Assembly (NCBI GenBank): GCA_036004405.1
Contig: DASYRM010000151.1
Location: 58,514 to 122,513 of the forward strand
Source: DASYRM01 sp036004405
GTDB taxonomy: Bacteria; Acidobacteriota; Vicinamibacteria; Vicinamibacterales; UBA2999
Length of the DNA: 64,000 bases
Reading direction: 5' to 3'
The notes under the pieces were generated by a model, which saw nothing but the letters and a program-made list of their open reading frames with translations, did no database searches and was not told where the DNA came from. Positions 1 to 8,101 of the stretch are shown here, piece by piece. A program made the position numbers and the translations under genes. The stretch's first letter is position 1. Every line of letters begins with the position of its first letter.

Positions 1-1704
1 GCCCGCATCCGCGAAGCCGACGAGTTCTACGACACCGTCATTCCGGGCGAGCTCGCTGCCGACGGACGCCTGGTGATGCGGCAGGCCCTGGCGGGCATGC
101 TGTGGTCGAAGCAGTTCTACAACTACGACGTCAGCGAATGGCTGAAGGGTGATCCGGGCCAGCCGGCGCCGCCCGCGGAACGCCGGCGCGGCCGCAACGC
201 CGGGTGGCCGCAACTCGCCAACGAAGACGTGATCTCGATGCCCGACAAGTGGGAGTACCCCTGGTACGCGGCATGGGACCTGGCGTTTCACTGCGTGTCG
301 TTGGCGCTCGTGGACTCGGCATTCGCCAAGTCGCAGCTCGTGCTGTTGCTGCGCGAGTGGTACATGCATCCGAACGGGCAGCTTCCGGCCTACGAGTGGG
401 CGTTCGGCGACGTCAACCCGCCGGTGCACGCCTGGGCGGCGTGGCGCGTCTACAAGATCGACAAACGGCGCACCGGCAGAGGTGATCGCGCCTTCCTCGA
501 GCGCGTCTTCCACAAGCTGCTGCTCAACTTCACCTGGTGGGTCAACCGCAAGGACGCCGAGGGCATGAACGTGTTCCAGGGCGGCTTCCTGGGCCTCGAC
601 AACATCGGCGTATTCGACCGCAGCGCCCCGCTGCCCACCGGCGGCCACCTCGAACAGAGCGACGGCACGAGCTGGATGGGGATGTACACCCTCAACATGC
701 TGGCCATCGCGCTGGAGCTGGCCAAGGAGGACTCCGTCTACGAGGACGTCGCCACCAAGTTCCTCGAGCACTTCCTCTACATCGCCAATGCCATGAACAA
801 CATGGGTGATGACGGCATCCAGTTGTGGGACGAGCAGGACGGCTTCTACTACGACGTGCTGCACCTCGGCAATGGTGACCACTTCCCCCTGCGTGTGCGC
901 TCGATGGTCGGCCTGATTCCGCTCTTCGCGGTGGAAACGCTGGAGCCGGCGCTGCTCGAGAAACTACCCGGCTTCCGCCGGCGGCTCGAATGGTTCCTGC
1001 AGCACCGCCCGGATCTCACCGGCAACGTGGCCAGCGTGCGGCGGCCGGGCGTGGGCGATCGCCGGTTGCTCTCGATCGTGAACCTCGATCGGCTGCAGCG
1101 CGTGCTCAAGGTGCTGCTCGACGAGAAGGAATTCCTTTCGCCCTTCGGCGTTCGGGCCCTGTCGCGCGAGCACCTCGAACGTCCTTACATGCTGACGGTC
1201 GGCGACCAGGTACACAGCGTGCGCTACGAGCCAGGCGAGTCGTCCACCGAACTCTTCGGCGGCAACTCCAACTGGCGGGGCCCGATCTGGTTCCCGGTGA
1301 ATTTCCTGCTGGTCGAATCCCTCCAGCGGTTCCACCATTATCTCGGTCCCGACTTCACCGTCGAGTGCCCCACCGGTTCGGGCGTGATGATGTCGCTGGC
1401 GCAGGCCGCCGAAGAGGTGTCGAAGCGCCTGACGCGCGTGTTCCTCCGCGACGACGCCGGACAGCGGCCGGTGCTCGGCGCCAACCAGATGTTCCAGTTG
1501 GATCCGCTGTGGAACGATCTCATCCCGTTCCACGAGTACTTCCACGGGGATACCGGCCGCGGGGTGGGGGCCAGTCATCAAACCGGGTGGACGGGACTGG
1601 TGGCGAAACTCCTGCAACAGAGCGGTGAGCGGTCGTCGCCGGCCGCGCGTCGCGCGGCGCGCACCCGGCGCACGGCAGCACTCGAAAGCGTGGAGACCGT
1701 CTGA
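1..1704 (+). CDS. MGH1/GH63-type glucosidase, C-terminal part (5' end outside window)
   Basis: The frame is open from base 1, so the gene starts upstream; about 567 residues are visible. It resembles bacterial MGH1-like glycoside hydrolases (the mannosyl-oligosaccharide glucosidase clan, alpha/alpha-barrel), which release glucose from alpha-linked oligosaccharides. Family signs are QALAGMLWSKQFYNYDV near the visible start, the WEYPWYAAWDLAFH stretch, NSNWRGPIWFPVNF, and the C-terminal EYFHGDTGRG...ASHQTGWTG block. An internal GTG at 73 would give 543 residues, but similarity to the family clearly continues upstream of it. Its stop codon overlaps the ATG of the following dehydrogenase by one base (TGATG), implying translational coupling and a shared role in glucose release and oxidation. 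The exact substrate cannot be told from sequence. Confidence 0.85.
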   Translation, partial: ARIREADEFYDTVIPGELAADGRLVMRQALAGMLWSKQFYNYDVSEWLKGDPGQPAPPAERRRGRNAGWPQLANEDVISMPDKWEYPWYAAWDLAFHCVSLALVDSAFAKSQLVLLLREWYMHPNGQLPAYEWAFGDVNPPVHAWAAWRVYKIDKRRTGRGDRAFLERVFHKLLLNFTWWVNRKDAEGMNVFQGGFLGLDNIGVFDRSAPLPTGGHLEQSDGTSWMGMYTLNMLAIALELAKEDSVYEDVATKFLEHFLYIANAMNNMGDDGIQLWDEQDGFYYDVLHLGNGDHFPLRVRSMVGLIPLFAVETLEPALLEKLPGFRRRLEWFLQHRPDLTGNVASVRRPGVGDRRLLSIVNLDRLQRVLKVLLDEKEFLSPFGVRALSREHLERPYMLTVGDQVHSVRYEPGESSTELFGGNSNWRGPIWFPVNFLLVESLQRFHHYLGPDFTVECPTGSGVMMSLAQAAEEVSKRLTRVFLRDDAGQRPVLGANQMFQLDPLWNDLIPFHEYFHGDTGRGVGASHQTGWTGLVAKLLQQSGERSSPAARRAARTRRTAALESVETV

Positions 1705-2879
1705 TGAAAGCTCTTGCCGTCGTTCCCGGACGCGCCCACAGCCTGCACCTGATTGACGTGCCGAAGCCGACTCTTGACGAGGTGCCCGCCGGGCGCGGCG
1801 TGCTCGTCCGCGTGCTCCGCGTTGGCGTGGACGGCACCGACAAGGAAATCGATGCCGCGGAGTACGGCCAGGCGCCGCCCGGAGACAATTACCTGATCAC
1901 CGGCCACGAGGGCTTTGGCGTGATTGAGGCGGTGGGACCGGCGGTCACGGAGCTCACCGCTGGCGACTTCGTCGTGGCGACCGTTCGCCGACCGGGGTCG
2001 AGCCTCTACGACCGCATCGGCACGTCGGACATGACCACCGACGACGTCTACTTCGAGCGAGGCATCAACCTTCGCCATGGCTACCTGGCCGAGTACTACG
2101 TGGACGATGCGGACTTCATCGTCAGGGTGCCGGCCGGCCTCAAGGAGGTCGGCGTGCTGCTCGAGCCGATGACCGTGGTGGAAAAGGGGATCGCGCAGGC
2201 CTACGAAATCCAGCGGCGCCTGCGCGTGTGGCGTCCGAAGCGCGCAGCCGTGATGGGCGCCGGCACCATCGGCCTGCTGGCCGCGCTGGTGCTGCGGCTG
2301 CGCGGCCTCGACGTCACCGTCTTCGGCCTGCGGCCGGCTCCGTACCTGAACGCCGACCTGCTGGCAATGATCGGCGCTCGCTACGTGTCGACGGCCGCGA
2401 CGCCGGTAATCGAGGCGTCGCGCGCGTTCGGGCCGTTCGACATCATCTTCGAGGCCACCGGGTTCTCGCCGGTCGTTTTCGACAGCATGCAGGCGCTCGG
2501 CAAGAACGGCGTGCTGGTGCTGTCGAGCGTCACCGGCGGCGACCGCCGCGTCGAAGCACCGGCCGACCGGATCAACCTCGAGTTCGTGCTCGGCAACAAA
2601 GTGATGGTGGGGACGGTGAACGCCAACCGCGAGTACTTCGAGCGCGGCGTCGAGGACATGGCGCTGGCCGAAGCGGAGTTCCCGGGCTGGCTTTCCCGGC
2701 TGCTCACGCACCCGATCACCGGCCTGGAACGCTACCGCGAGCTGGTGGGCGCGCTTACGTCGGGTACCGACGTCATCAAGGCGTTCTGCCAGGTGGCCCC
2801 GCCACCGGCGGCGCGAGGATCCGCGCCGCCGGAGGACGACAGGGCAATGGCAGGCGCCGCGGCAAATACGTTACCCTGA
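1704..2879 (+). CDS. Glucose 1-dehydrogenase-like medium-chain dehydrogenase
   Basis: 391 residues. The pattern GVDGTDKEI (residues 41-49), GHEGFGVIEAVG (67-78) and the central Rossmann motif GAGTIGLLAAL match archaeal-type glucose 1-dehydrogenases, which oxidise glucose to gluconolactone with NAD(P). The usual catalytic-zinc cysteine is Asp43 here, as known for the Haloferax enzyme; His68 and Glu69 complete the visible site. The four-cysteine structural zinc loop of ordinary alcohol dehydrogenases is missing from the region around residues 95-125. The start codon overlaps the stop of the upstream glucosidase, so the two are very likely co-translated. The last 25 residues are an Ala/Pro-rich tail of no clear function. 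Family assignment is firm; glucose as substrate is inferred from family and neighbour. Confidence 0.82.
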   Translation: MKALAVVPGRAHSLHLIDVPKPTLDEVPAGRGVLVRVLRVGVDGTDKEIDAAEYGQAPPGDNYLITGHEGFGVIEAVGPAVTELTAGDFVVATVRRPGSSLYDRIGTSDMTTDDVYFERGINLRHGYLAEYYVDDADFIVRVPAGLKEVGVLLEPMTVVEKGIAQAYEIQRRLRVWRPKRAAVMGAGTIGLLAALVLRLRGLDVTVFGLRPAPYLNADLLAMIGARYVSTAATPVIEASRAFGPFDIIFEATGFSPVVFDSMQALGKNGVLVLSSVTGGDRRVEAPADRINLEFVLGNKVMVGTVNANREYFERGVEDMALAEAEFPGWLSRLLTHPITGLERYRELVGALTSGTDVIKAFCQVAPPPAARGSAPPEDDRAMAGAAANTLP

Positions 2880-2900
2880 GCCCCCTTGAGGGAGGTTCCT

Positions 2901-3152
2901 CTGGATACCAGGCCTTACATCACGTGTCAGCAGCTCATCGACTTCATCATGAGCTACCTGGACGACGAGCTCCCGCAGGATCAGCGCGCGGAGTTCGACC
3001 GCCACATGTCCGCCTGCCCGTCGTGCGTGGACTACTTGAAGACCTACGAGAAGACCGTGCTCCTGGCCAAGTCGTGCGCCGATGATCCGGTGCCGGAGGA
3101 GGTCCCCGAGTCGCTGGTGCAGGCCATCCTCGAGGCGCGCAAACGTCCGTAG
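2901..3152 (+). CDS. Small zinc-finger (zf-HC2) anti-sigma-like protein
   Basis: About 83 residues. The pattern TCQQLIDFIMSYLDDELP followed by FDRHMSACPSC is the zinc-binding anti-sigma (ZAS/zf-HC2) signature, with the conserved Cys, His and CxxC ligands. There is no transmembrane segment, so it would be a soluble cytoplasmic regulator or a free zinc-finger domain. A TTG at 2886 could start it, but the purine run GAGGGAGG (2888-2895) lies inside that version and is ideally placed for the CTG at 2901, which I prefer. No ECF sigma factor gene is adjacent, so the partner is unknown. The stop TAG coincides with the first bases of a palindromic repeat. Confidence 0.72.
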   Translation: MDTRPYITCQQLIDFIMSYLDDELPQDQRAEFDRHMSACPSCVDYLKTYEKTVLLAKSCADDPVPEEVPESLVQAILEARKRP

Positions 3153-3190
3153 GGGCCGCCGGGTACGTAGGGGCCGCCTTCAGGCGGCCC
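3149..3190 (+). repeat. Palindromic interspersed repeat, one partial and one full copy
   Basis: A partial copy (GTAGGGGCCGCC, 3149-3160) is followed by a full one at 3167-3190: GTAG, then arms GGGCCGCCT and AGGCGGCCC separated by two bases. The same unit recurs at 20054, 46434 and 50204. The partial copy supplies the TAG stop codon of the anti-sigma-like gene. It lies between two convergent genes and could fold as a terminator-like hairpin on either transcript, though there is no following T run. Confidence 0.85.
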
Positions 3191-3228
3191 GTCTGTATTT
3201 CGCGGGCGGGCGATCCGAGTTCCAGATG

Positions 3229-3729
3229 TCATCTGTCTCCTCCAGCGAGCGATGCCTCGCATCGCACGATCGCCGTGCGGATGGCGTCGATCAGACTCGT
3301 GCGCTCCTGGTCGTCGAGACGGCGATCCGGCATCGCGCTGAGCGGTGTCGTCCAGATCGGCAGGCCCCAGCGCGCGTCGCCGACGTATCGCGGAACGATG
3401 TGCCAGTGCAGGTGCGGCACCACGTTGCCGAGCGACTCGACGTTCATGTGGTCCGGGCTCATCGCCAGGGCGACGGCGTGCTGCGCCAGAAACAGGTCGC
3501 CGACGAACGCCGCGTACTCGTCTTCCGTGAGCTGATCGAGCCGCGCCGCGTGCCGGCGGTCGAAGACCAGCTGGCACTGCCCCCGGTAGGTCTGGTTCTT
3601 CGCGAGGTAGAGCGACGACGCCGACAGCGTTTCGATGAAGTCCCAATGATCGTTCGACTCCGGCCGCGGTGCGCACAAGGGACACCCGGCGCCCTCGACG
3701 CGTGTCAGCCAGTCAGCGCGATCGTCCAT
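3229..3729 (-). CDS. HIT family (histidine triad) hydrolase
   Basis: 166 residues. The histidine triad reads HLHWH at residues 106-110 in the context SLGNVVPHLHWHIVPR, the active site of nucleoside-phosphate hydrolases of the HIT superfamily. The preceding DHMN and SLGN pattern is typical of the diadenosine-polyphosphate hydrolase-like branch. Cys16 and Cys19 (CPLC) probably bind zinc near the N-terminus. Start is ATG at 3729. It is the last gene of a leftward group with the acetyltransferase and MFS transporter (16-nt gap). The natural substrate cannot be read from sequence. Confidence 0.88.
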   Translation of the reverse strand: MDDRADWLTRVEGAGCPLCAPRPESNDHWDFIETLSASSLYLAKNQTYRGQCQLVFDRRHAARLDQLTEDEYAAFVGDLFLAQHAVALAMSPDHMNVESLGNVVPHLHWHIVPRYVGDARWGLPIWTTPLSAMPDRRLDDQERTSLIDAIRTAIVRCEASLAGGDR

Positions 3730-3745
3730 CGAGTGAGTGCCCCGC

Positions 3746-4543
3746 TCAGTGGCCGGCCAGGAACCGCTTGTCGATGAAGCAGGTGTGCGTCGCCACGATC
3801 TCGTAACCCATGCGGGCGTAGATCGGCCGTCCGGCGTTGCTCGCGTGCAGAAACGTCGGCCGTTCGCCGAACTTGTCGGCCGCCACGCTCAGCGCGTGCC
3901 GCATCGCGGCCTCGGCAAAGCCGCGCTTCTGATGCGCGGGCTGTGTGGCCACGAGCGCCACGTACCGGTAGCCGCCCGCGAGCAGGACCGTGGCGCTCGT
4001 CACCGGCGCGCCGCCGGCACGCCCGAGCACGCCGACATGATCGGCCCAGAACGCCCCGCGGCCGAACGCGGGCCTGGACGCCGCGAGGTCCACGCCGTAG
4101 GCAGCGCTGTTGACGTCGATGATGTCGCCGCAGCCGCCGTCGTCCTCCGGCACTTCGAGCTGCAGGCCGGCCGGAACGCTCGCGGCGGGGGACACGCGGC
4201 GCGCGCTCATCCCAGTCATCGGAAAGAGCGGGGCCAGGCCACACGCGTCGAGCACGACCTCGGCGTCGGTGCCAGGCTCGAGCGCCTCGTGCGTCACGAT
4301 CAGGAGCCACGGAGGAGTGGAGTTCGAGGCCCATTGCATGGCGCCGCGGGCGGATGCGTCCAGTGCCCTCGCCGACAGCTGGTCGCTCGTGAGGACCGCC
4401 ACGTTGAAAAAGGCGATCGGCAGGCCGGTGAACATGTAGTCCATGCCCGCGGCACTCTCGATACGCGAGCCCGGGCAGGCGCGCCCAAAGATTCTCCACG
4501 CGTCGAGGAACTGCGAAATGCTGAGCGCCACTCCCTCCGTCAC
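3746..4543 (-). CDS. GNAT family N-acetyltransferase
   Basis: 265 residues. The C-terminal half (residues about 125-260) is a GNAT domain: the acetyl-CoA-binding loop reads VATQPAHQKRGFAEAAM (Q205 to A210 is the core) and is followed by the typical HASNAGRPIYARMGY strand-helix. The first 120 residues form a separate region with no motif I recognise. The GTG start at 4543 overlaps the TGA of the upstream MFS gene (GTGA), indicating translational coupling. The frame stays open far upstream in an antisense-like way relative to the MFS gene; that is coincidence, not a fusion. The acceptor substrate is unknown. Confidence 0.82.
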   Translation of the reverse strand: MTEGVALSISQFLDAWRIFGRACPGSRIESAAGMDYMFTGLPIAFFNVAVLTSDQLSARALDASARGAMQWASNSTPPWLLIVTHEALEPGTDAEVVLDACGLAPLFPMTGMSARRVSPAASVPAGLQLEVPEDDGGCGDIIDVNSAAYGVDLAASRPAFGRGAFWADHVGVLGRAGGAPVTSATVLLAGGYRYVALVATQPAHQKRGFAEAAMRHALSVAADKFGERPTFLHASNAGRPIYARMGYEIVATHTCFIDKRFLAGH

Positions 4544-5793
4544 GCTGCCGCCTCCTGCACGGCGTCCTCGAACACCTGATGGGTCGGATCGAGCTTCAGC
4601 CACAGCATGGCGCCGATCGAGAGCGTGAGGACCATGGGAATGAACGGAGCATTGTAGCTGCCGGTGTAGCCGACGATGTAGCCGTAGCCGACCGACGACA
4701 GCACCGAGGCGACCTGCGCGGCCGTGTTCATGAACCCGAACATCACGCCGGCGTGCTGGCGCCCGGTGTCGAGGCAGACGGCGCACAGGTTCGGCTGCTG
4801 CAGCAGGATGCCGGCGTAGGCGAGCGACAGGAACGCGAGCGCCCAGCCGTTGCTGGGCGTCACGCTGGTGACGGCCATGAAGATGGCGGCGCTGGTGAGA
4901 CCAAACACGCCGACGGTCCGGCGGCCGGCCCTGAGCCCCCAGCGGCGGACGAGCGCGTCGCTGAGCAGCCCGCCGCTGGCGTTGGCGATCGCGCCGACGA
5001 CGTACGGCAGCGACGACAGGACCAGGGCCGCCTCGGTGTAGCCGCGCCCGCGCACGAGATACGTCTGAAGCCAGAACTGAAAGAAGGCGATGGCGTAGAC
5101 GTAGCTCGCGCCGATCAGCGCGATGCGCCAGAAGGTGCCGTCGGCCAGCGCGCGCCCCCACGGCATTTTGGCGTGGACGTCTGCCGCGCCCGGCCCGATC
5201 TCTCGCAACTCTGCCTGCGACACGCCGGGCTTCTGATGCGGCCAGTCACGAAACCACCAATACCAGGCGCCGGCCCAGATCACGCCCGCCGCTCCGAAGA
5301 CGAAGAATGCGGCGCGCCAGCCGTAGCGCGCCTGGATCGGCACGACCAGCAGCGGCGAGATGGCGGCACCGACCTGGCTGGTCATCCACACGACACCCCA
5401 GGCGCGGGCGCGATGCGACGCGGGAATCCATCGACCGATGACGATGGACGCGTTGGGATAGGCGCCGGCCTCGCCCACGCCAAAACCGAACCGGACCGCC
5501 AGCAGCCACGGATAGCTCGCGATGGTGCCCGTCAGCGTCGTGAACGCCGACCACCACAGCACGATGCGGGTCAGCACCTTGCGGGGCCCGATGCGATCGC
5601 CGAGCAGGCCGGTGGGGATTTCGAACGAGCCGTAGGAGATGAAGAAGACGCTCGCCACCCAGCCCCACGCCTCTGGGCTGATGCCGAGCTCGTCCTGCAT
5701 CCGGGGGCCCGCCACGGCGATGCACACGCGGTCCACGTAGGTGATGACCGCGAGCAGCGAGAGCATCCCCATGACCCGGTGCTGATATTTCAT
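4540..5793 (-). CDS. MFS transporter, anion:cation symporter (ACS)-like
   Basis: About 417 residues with twelve hydrophobic segments. The N-terminus (VITYVDRVCIAVAGPRMQ and the loop GLLGDRIGPRKVL) matches the ACS branch of the major facilitator superfamily, whose members take up sugar acids such as galactonate and glucarate or other organic anions with protons or sodium. ATG at 5793 is chosen; a TTG at 5814 would add seven residues, and neither has a strong ribosome-binding site. The gene overlaps the acetyltransferase downstream by 4 nt. The transported solute is not determinable. Confidence 0.82.
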   Translation of the reverse strand: MKYQHRVMGMLSLLAVITYVDRVCIAVAGPRMQDELGISPEAWGWVASVFFISYGSFEIPTGLLGDRIGPRKVLTRIVLWWSAFTTLTGTIASYPWLLAVRFGFGVGEAGAYPNASIVIGRWIPASHRARAWGVVWMTSQVGAAISPLLVVPIQARYGWRAAFFVFGAAGVIWAGAWYWWFRDWPHQKPGVSQAELREIGPGAADVHAKMPWGRALADGTFWRIALIGASYVYAIAFFQFWLQTYLVRGRGYTEAALVLSSLPYVVGAIANASGGLLSDALVRRWGLRAGRRTVGVFGLTSAAIFMAVTSVTPSNGWALAFLSLAYAGILLQQPNLCAVCLDTGRQHAGVMFGFMNTAAQVASVLSSVGYGYIVGYTGSYNAPFIPMVLTLSIGAMLWLKLDPTHQVFEDAVQEAAA

Positions 5794-5847
5794 GCGTGGC
5801 TGAGCTAGGCGCAATCCTACTTCAGCGGCGATGATCGGCGCGGGAAA

Positions 5848-6465
5848 TCAGATGCCGTCGAAGAACTCGACGATGCCGGTCTCCAGGCAGTACTCGGCGC
5901 CGACGATCGTGAGGCCGTCGGTCTGAATCAATCGTTCGAGAACGTCCGAGCCGTGACGGAGGTGGCCCACCGACGCCTTGACGTTGGCACGCACGGCGCG
6001 CCGGATGAGCGCGTCGTCGGTGGGGGTGATCTGGGACAGCAGGATGGGCTCGATGGCCGGCTGAATCCGCTCGACGATCGAACGGAGGTTGCGCGACTGC
6101 TCTTTCGAGGGGCGCGCCAGCTCCTCGAGCGTGGCCAGGATGGCGCCGCATCGCGAGTGGCCCAGCACCACGACGAGGCGCGCGCCGGTGCGCGCCGCCG
6201 CGAATTCGACGCTGCCGATCTGCGACGGCGCCACGATGTTGCCGGCGACCCGGATGACGAACAGATCGCCGAGCCCCTGGTCGAAGACGATCTCGGCCGG
6301 CACGCGCGAGTCGGAGCAGCCGAGGATGACGGCAAACGGTTCCTGATTGGGCGCCGTCTCGAGACGGCGTGAGCGGAAGCCGGTTCCGGCATGCGCGGTC
6401 ACATCGGTCGCAAACCGGCGATTGCCTTCGCGGAGGCGCTCGAGCGCTTCAGCGGCGGGGATCAC
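5848..6465 (-). CDS. Beta-class carbonic anhydrase
   Basis: 205 residues. Zinc ligands and the catalytic dyad are all visible: Cys50-x-Asp52-x-Arg in CSDSR, and His103/Cys106 in GHSRCG. It hydrates CO2 to bicarbonate in the cytoplasm, as no signal peptide is seen. The GTG start at 6465 overlaps the TGA of the upstream diheme cytochrome gene (GTGA). A longer reading up to 6819 exists but is just the open shadow of the cytochrome gene. Pairing of a carbonic anhydrase with a cytochrome gene is unusual and its meaning is unclear. Confidence 0.92.
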   Translation of the reverse strand: MIPAAEALERLREGNRRFATDVTAHAGTGFRSRRLETAPNQEPFAVILGCSDSRVPAEIVFDQGLGDLFVIRVAGNIVAPSQIGSVEFAAARTGARLVVVLGHSRCGAILATLEELARPSKEQSRNLRSIVERIQPAIEPILLSQITPTDDALIRRAVRANVKASVGHLRHGSDVLERLIQTDGLTIVGAEYCLETGIVEFFDGI

Positions 6466-6971
6466 TCGACGCCGAAATTGCGGGAGAGGTAGGCGTGGAC
6501 GATCGGGAACTGATCGTCGGAGAGCGGCGCACCCTCGTTGAGCATGGCGTTGAGCGTCTCTTCCCACTCCTCGGGCGAGCGGCGGCCGCGGCGGATGCGA
6601 CTGAGGTCGTGGCACATGGTGCAGATGTTCAGCACGATCGCCTTGCCGCGCCCGTCTGGAAGCGGGCCATGGTGATCGGCGAGGTAGTCCACCAGCAGCG
6701 GAATGTCTTCCTTGGCGACTTTCGCGCCCCTGGCGATTTCGGCGTCGATCGTCTTGGTCCACTCCTCGGCGTCTTTCGCCTGCACCTGGATGACACGTAC
6801 TGCGTGGCAACCCTGGCAACTGGCGTTCATCAGCCGTTCGCCTTTTTCAGCCTCGCTCGCCTGGGCAGCTGCCGGCTCTCGGCTCCCGGCTCCGGCCGCC
6901 TGAAGCGAGGCGACCACAGTGACGACCAAGACGAGCGCCGCGGCCAGCACGGACGAGGTTCCCCTGGTCAC
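6462..6971 (-). CDS. Exported diheme cytochrome c
   Basis: 169 residues. An N-terminal signal sequence (residues 1-25, hydrophobic core AAALVLVVTVV) exports it. Two heme c attachment sites are present: CQGCH at residues 52-56 and CTMCH at 117-121. The repeated layout, with a helix ending EEW and a stretch ending VDYLADH or HAYLSRN after each heme, resembles the heme-binding chain of quinohemoprotein amine dehydrogenases and other small diheme carriers. It would shuttle electrons in the periplasm; the partner is unknown. Start ATG at 6971. Its stop overlaps the carbonic anhydrase start. Confidence 0.88.
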   Translation of the reverse strand: MTRGTSSVLAAALVLVVTVVASLQAAGAGSREPAAAQASEAEKGERLMNASCQGCHAVRVIQVQAKDAEEWTKTIDAEIARGAKVAKEDIPLLVDYLADHHGPLPDGRGKAIVLNICTMCHDLSRIRRGRRSPEEWEETLNAMLNEGAPLSDDQFPIVHAYLSRNFGVE

Positions 6972-7001
6972 GAATCGATCGTAGCAGAGGGGGTGTTCTT
7001 A

Positions 7002-7053
7002 CCCACCTGACCCACCTGACCCACCTGACCTACCTGACCCACCTGGCCTACCC
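7002..7053. repeat. 9-bp tandem repeat array (CCCACCTGA type)
   Basis: Five consecutive 9-mers: CCCACCTGA three times, then CCTACCTGA and CCCACCTGG, followed by a partial CCTACCC. The array fills the gap between the diheme cytochrome start and the end of the next leftward gene, and its last bases include that gene's TAG stop. A shorter array of the same units lies at 16347-16371. Confidence 0.9.
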
Positions 7054-7527
7054 GGGCACGATCTCGCATTCACCGTAGTTCTGCGAGACCGACGGCTCGG
7101 AGATGAACTTGCCCACCTGCATTTGCAGATAGCCGTGCCGCGAGTGCACCGCCTTGAGCTTGCCGGGCACGCTCTCCTGCGCGAACACGGTCGTCACGTT
7201 GAGCTGGCCGACGCCGTTCTCGACGAAGTAGAGGCTCCAGCCCGAGAGCACCGCGCTCACGAACGCCTTGCCGGCGGTGCCAGCCACTTCGGCGGTGCCG
7301 TCGCTCACGTCGATTTCGGTGACGTTGATCAGCAGCTCCTGCGTGCGCGGGGTGGCCACCGCCTCACCATTCTTCCAGGTGCCGGACACGGCCACCGGAA
7401 AATGGCATTTGAGCGCTTTCACGGTCTTCAGCGGGTTGGGCGGATCCGCCGTCTGCGCGGCAGCGGCGGGGGCGAGCGCGAGCACCGCCGCTACGCCCAG
7501 CGCGCAGTTCCTGGTCCAGAGCCTCAT
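7048..7527 (-). CDS. Secreted protein of unknown function
   Basis: 159 residues. It begins with a clear signal peptide (RLWTRNCALGVAAVLALAPAAAAQ, cleavage expected after AAAAQ). The mature part is beta-rich with a cysteine near the start (KALKCHF) and another near the end (YGECEIV), possibly a disulfide. I do not recognise the family. Start ATG at 7527 is preferred to the longer open frame to 7728 because it gives the signal peptide. It is transcribed divergently from the FMN-binding/4Fe-4S pair, with 43 bp between starts, so the two units may share regulation. Confidence 0.7.
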   Translation of the reverse strand: MRLWTRNCALGVAAVLALAPAAAAQTADPPNPLKTVKALKCHFPVAVSGTWKNGEAVATPRTQELLINVTEIDVSDGTAEVAGTAGKAFVSAVLSGWSLYFVENGVGQLNVTTVFAQESVPGKLKAVHSRHGYLQMQVGKFISEPSVSQNYGECEIVPG

Positions 7528-7542
7528 ACGTCTACTATCCCC

Positions 7543-7548
7543 TATAAT
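7543..7548 (+). promoter_or_regulatory. Candidate -10 box for the FMN-binding/NosR-like pair
   Basis: A perfect TATAAT lies in the 43-bp divergent gap, 22 bp before the CTG start at 7571. No convincing -35 hexamer is visible 16-18 bp upstream. Confidence 0.45.
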
Positions 7549-7570
7549 TCGGTCTCCGAGGGAAACGACC

Positions 7571-8101
7571 CTGAAACGGTTCATTGTCATGGCGGCCCTG
7601 CTCGTGGGCAGCGGCGGCCTCGCGGTGGGACAGGCCGGCATCGAAGGATCGGTGCTGGACAAGCTGAAACGGCTCTTTCCCGCGGCGGCGACGTTTACGC
7701 CCAAGGAGGGCGAGCCCCTCCACTTCACTGCCTACGCCTCCGACGGCCGCGGCGGCCGGACCCTGCTCGGATACGCGTTCTGGACCACCGAAGTGGTGCC
7801 GCTCGAGCGCGGCTACGGCGGACCGATCGTGATGCTGGTCGGCCTCGACACCAAGGGCGTGCTCGCGGGAGTCGTCGTCGGCGAGCACCACGAGCCGTAC
7901 GGCAGCTTCTCCATCGACATGCCGGCGTTCCCGGCGCAGTTCAAGGGCAAGGACGTCCGCGACCCCTTCAAGCTCGGCGAAGACATCGACGCCGTGTCGC
8001 GCGCCACCATCACCATGTCGAGCGCGGTCCGCACGATTCGCAACGCCTCGAGACGCGTGGCCCGCTCGCTCCTCACCCCGCCCGCGGCCACCAAGCCGTG
8101 A
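7571..8101 (+). CDS. Exported FMN-binding domain protein (RnfG/NosR N-domain type)
   Basis: About 176 residues. A signal peptide or N-terminal anchor (residues 1-21) is followed by an FMN-binding domain. The covalent flavinylation motif is D-A-V-S-R-A-T-I-T at residues 140-148, where Thr146 would carry FMN by a phosphoester bond added by ApbE; an apbE gene lies at 18010-19056. ATG at 7589 is the alternative start, but CTG at 7571 keeps the positive LKRF n-region and has GAGGG eight bases upstream. The stop overlaps the next gene's GTG (GTGA). With that gene it forms a split NosR-like electron-transfer module in which this part works outside the membrane. Confidence 0.78.
   Translation: MKRFIVMAALLVGSGGLAVGQAGIEGSVLDKLKRLFPAAATFTPKEGEPLHFTAYASDGRGGRTLLGYAFWTTEVVPLERGYGGPIVMLVGLDTKGVLAGVVVGEHHEPYGSFSIDMPAFPAQFKGKDVRDPFKLGEDIDAVSRATITMSSAVRTIRNASRRVARSLLTPPAATKP

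Noticed and set aside
3746..5161. A 471-residue leftward frame that looks like an MFS-acetyltransferase fusion
   Set aside because: Only the part after GTG 4543 matches a protein family; the rest lies out of phase within the MFS gene. The GTGA overlap explains the layout.
5848..6819. N-terminally extended carbonic anhydrase frame
   Set aside because: The extension is an out-of-phase reading of the cytochrome gene; the real start is GTG 6465.
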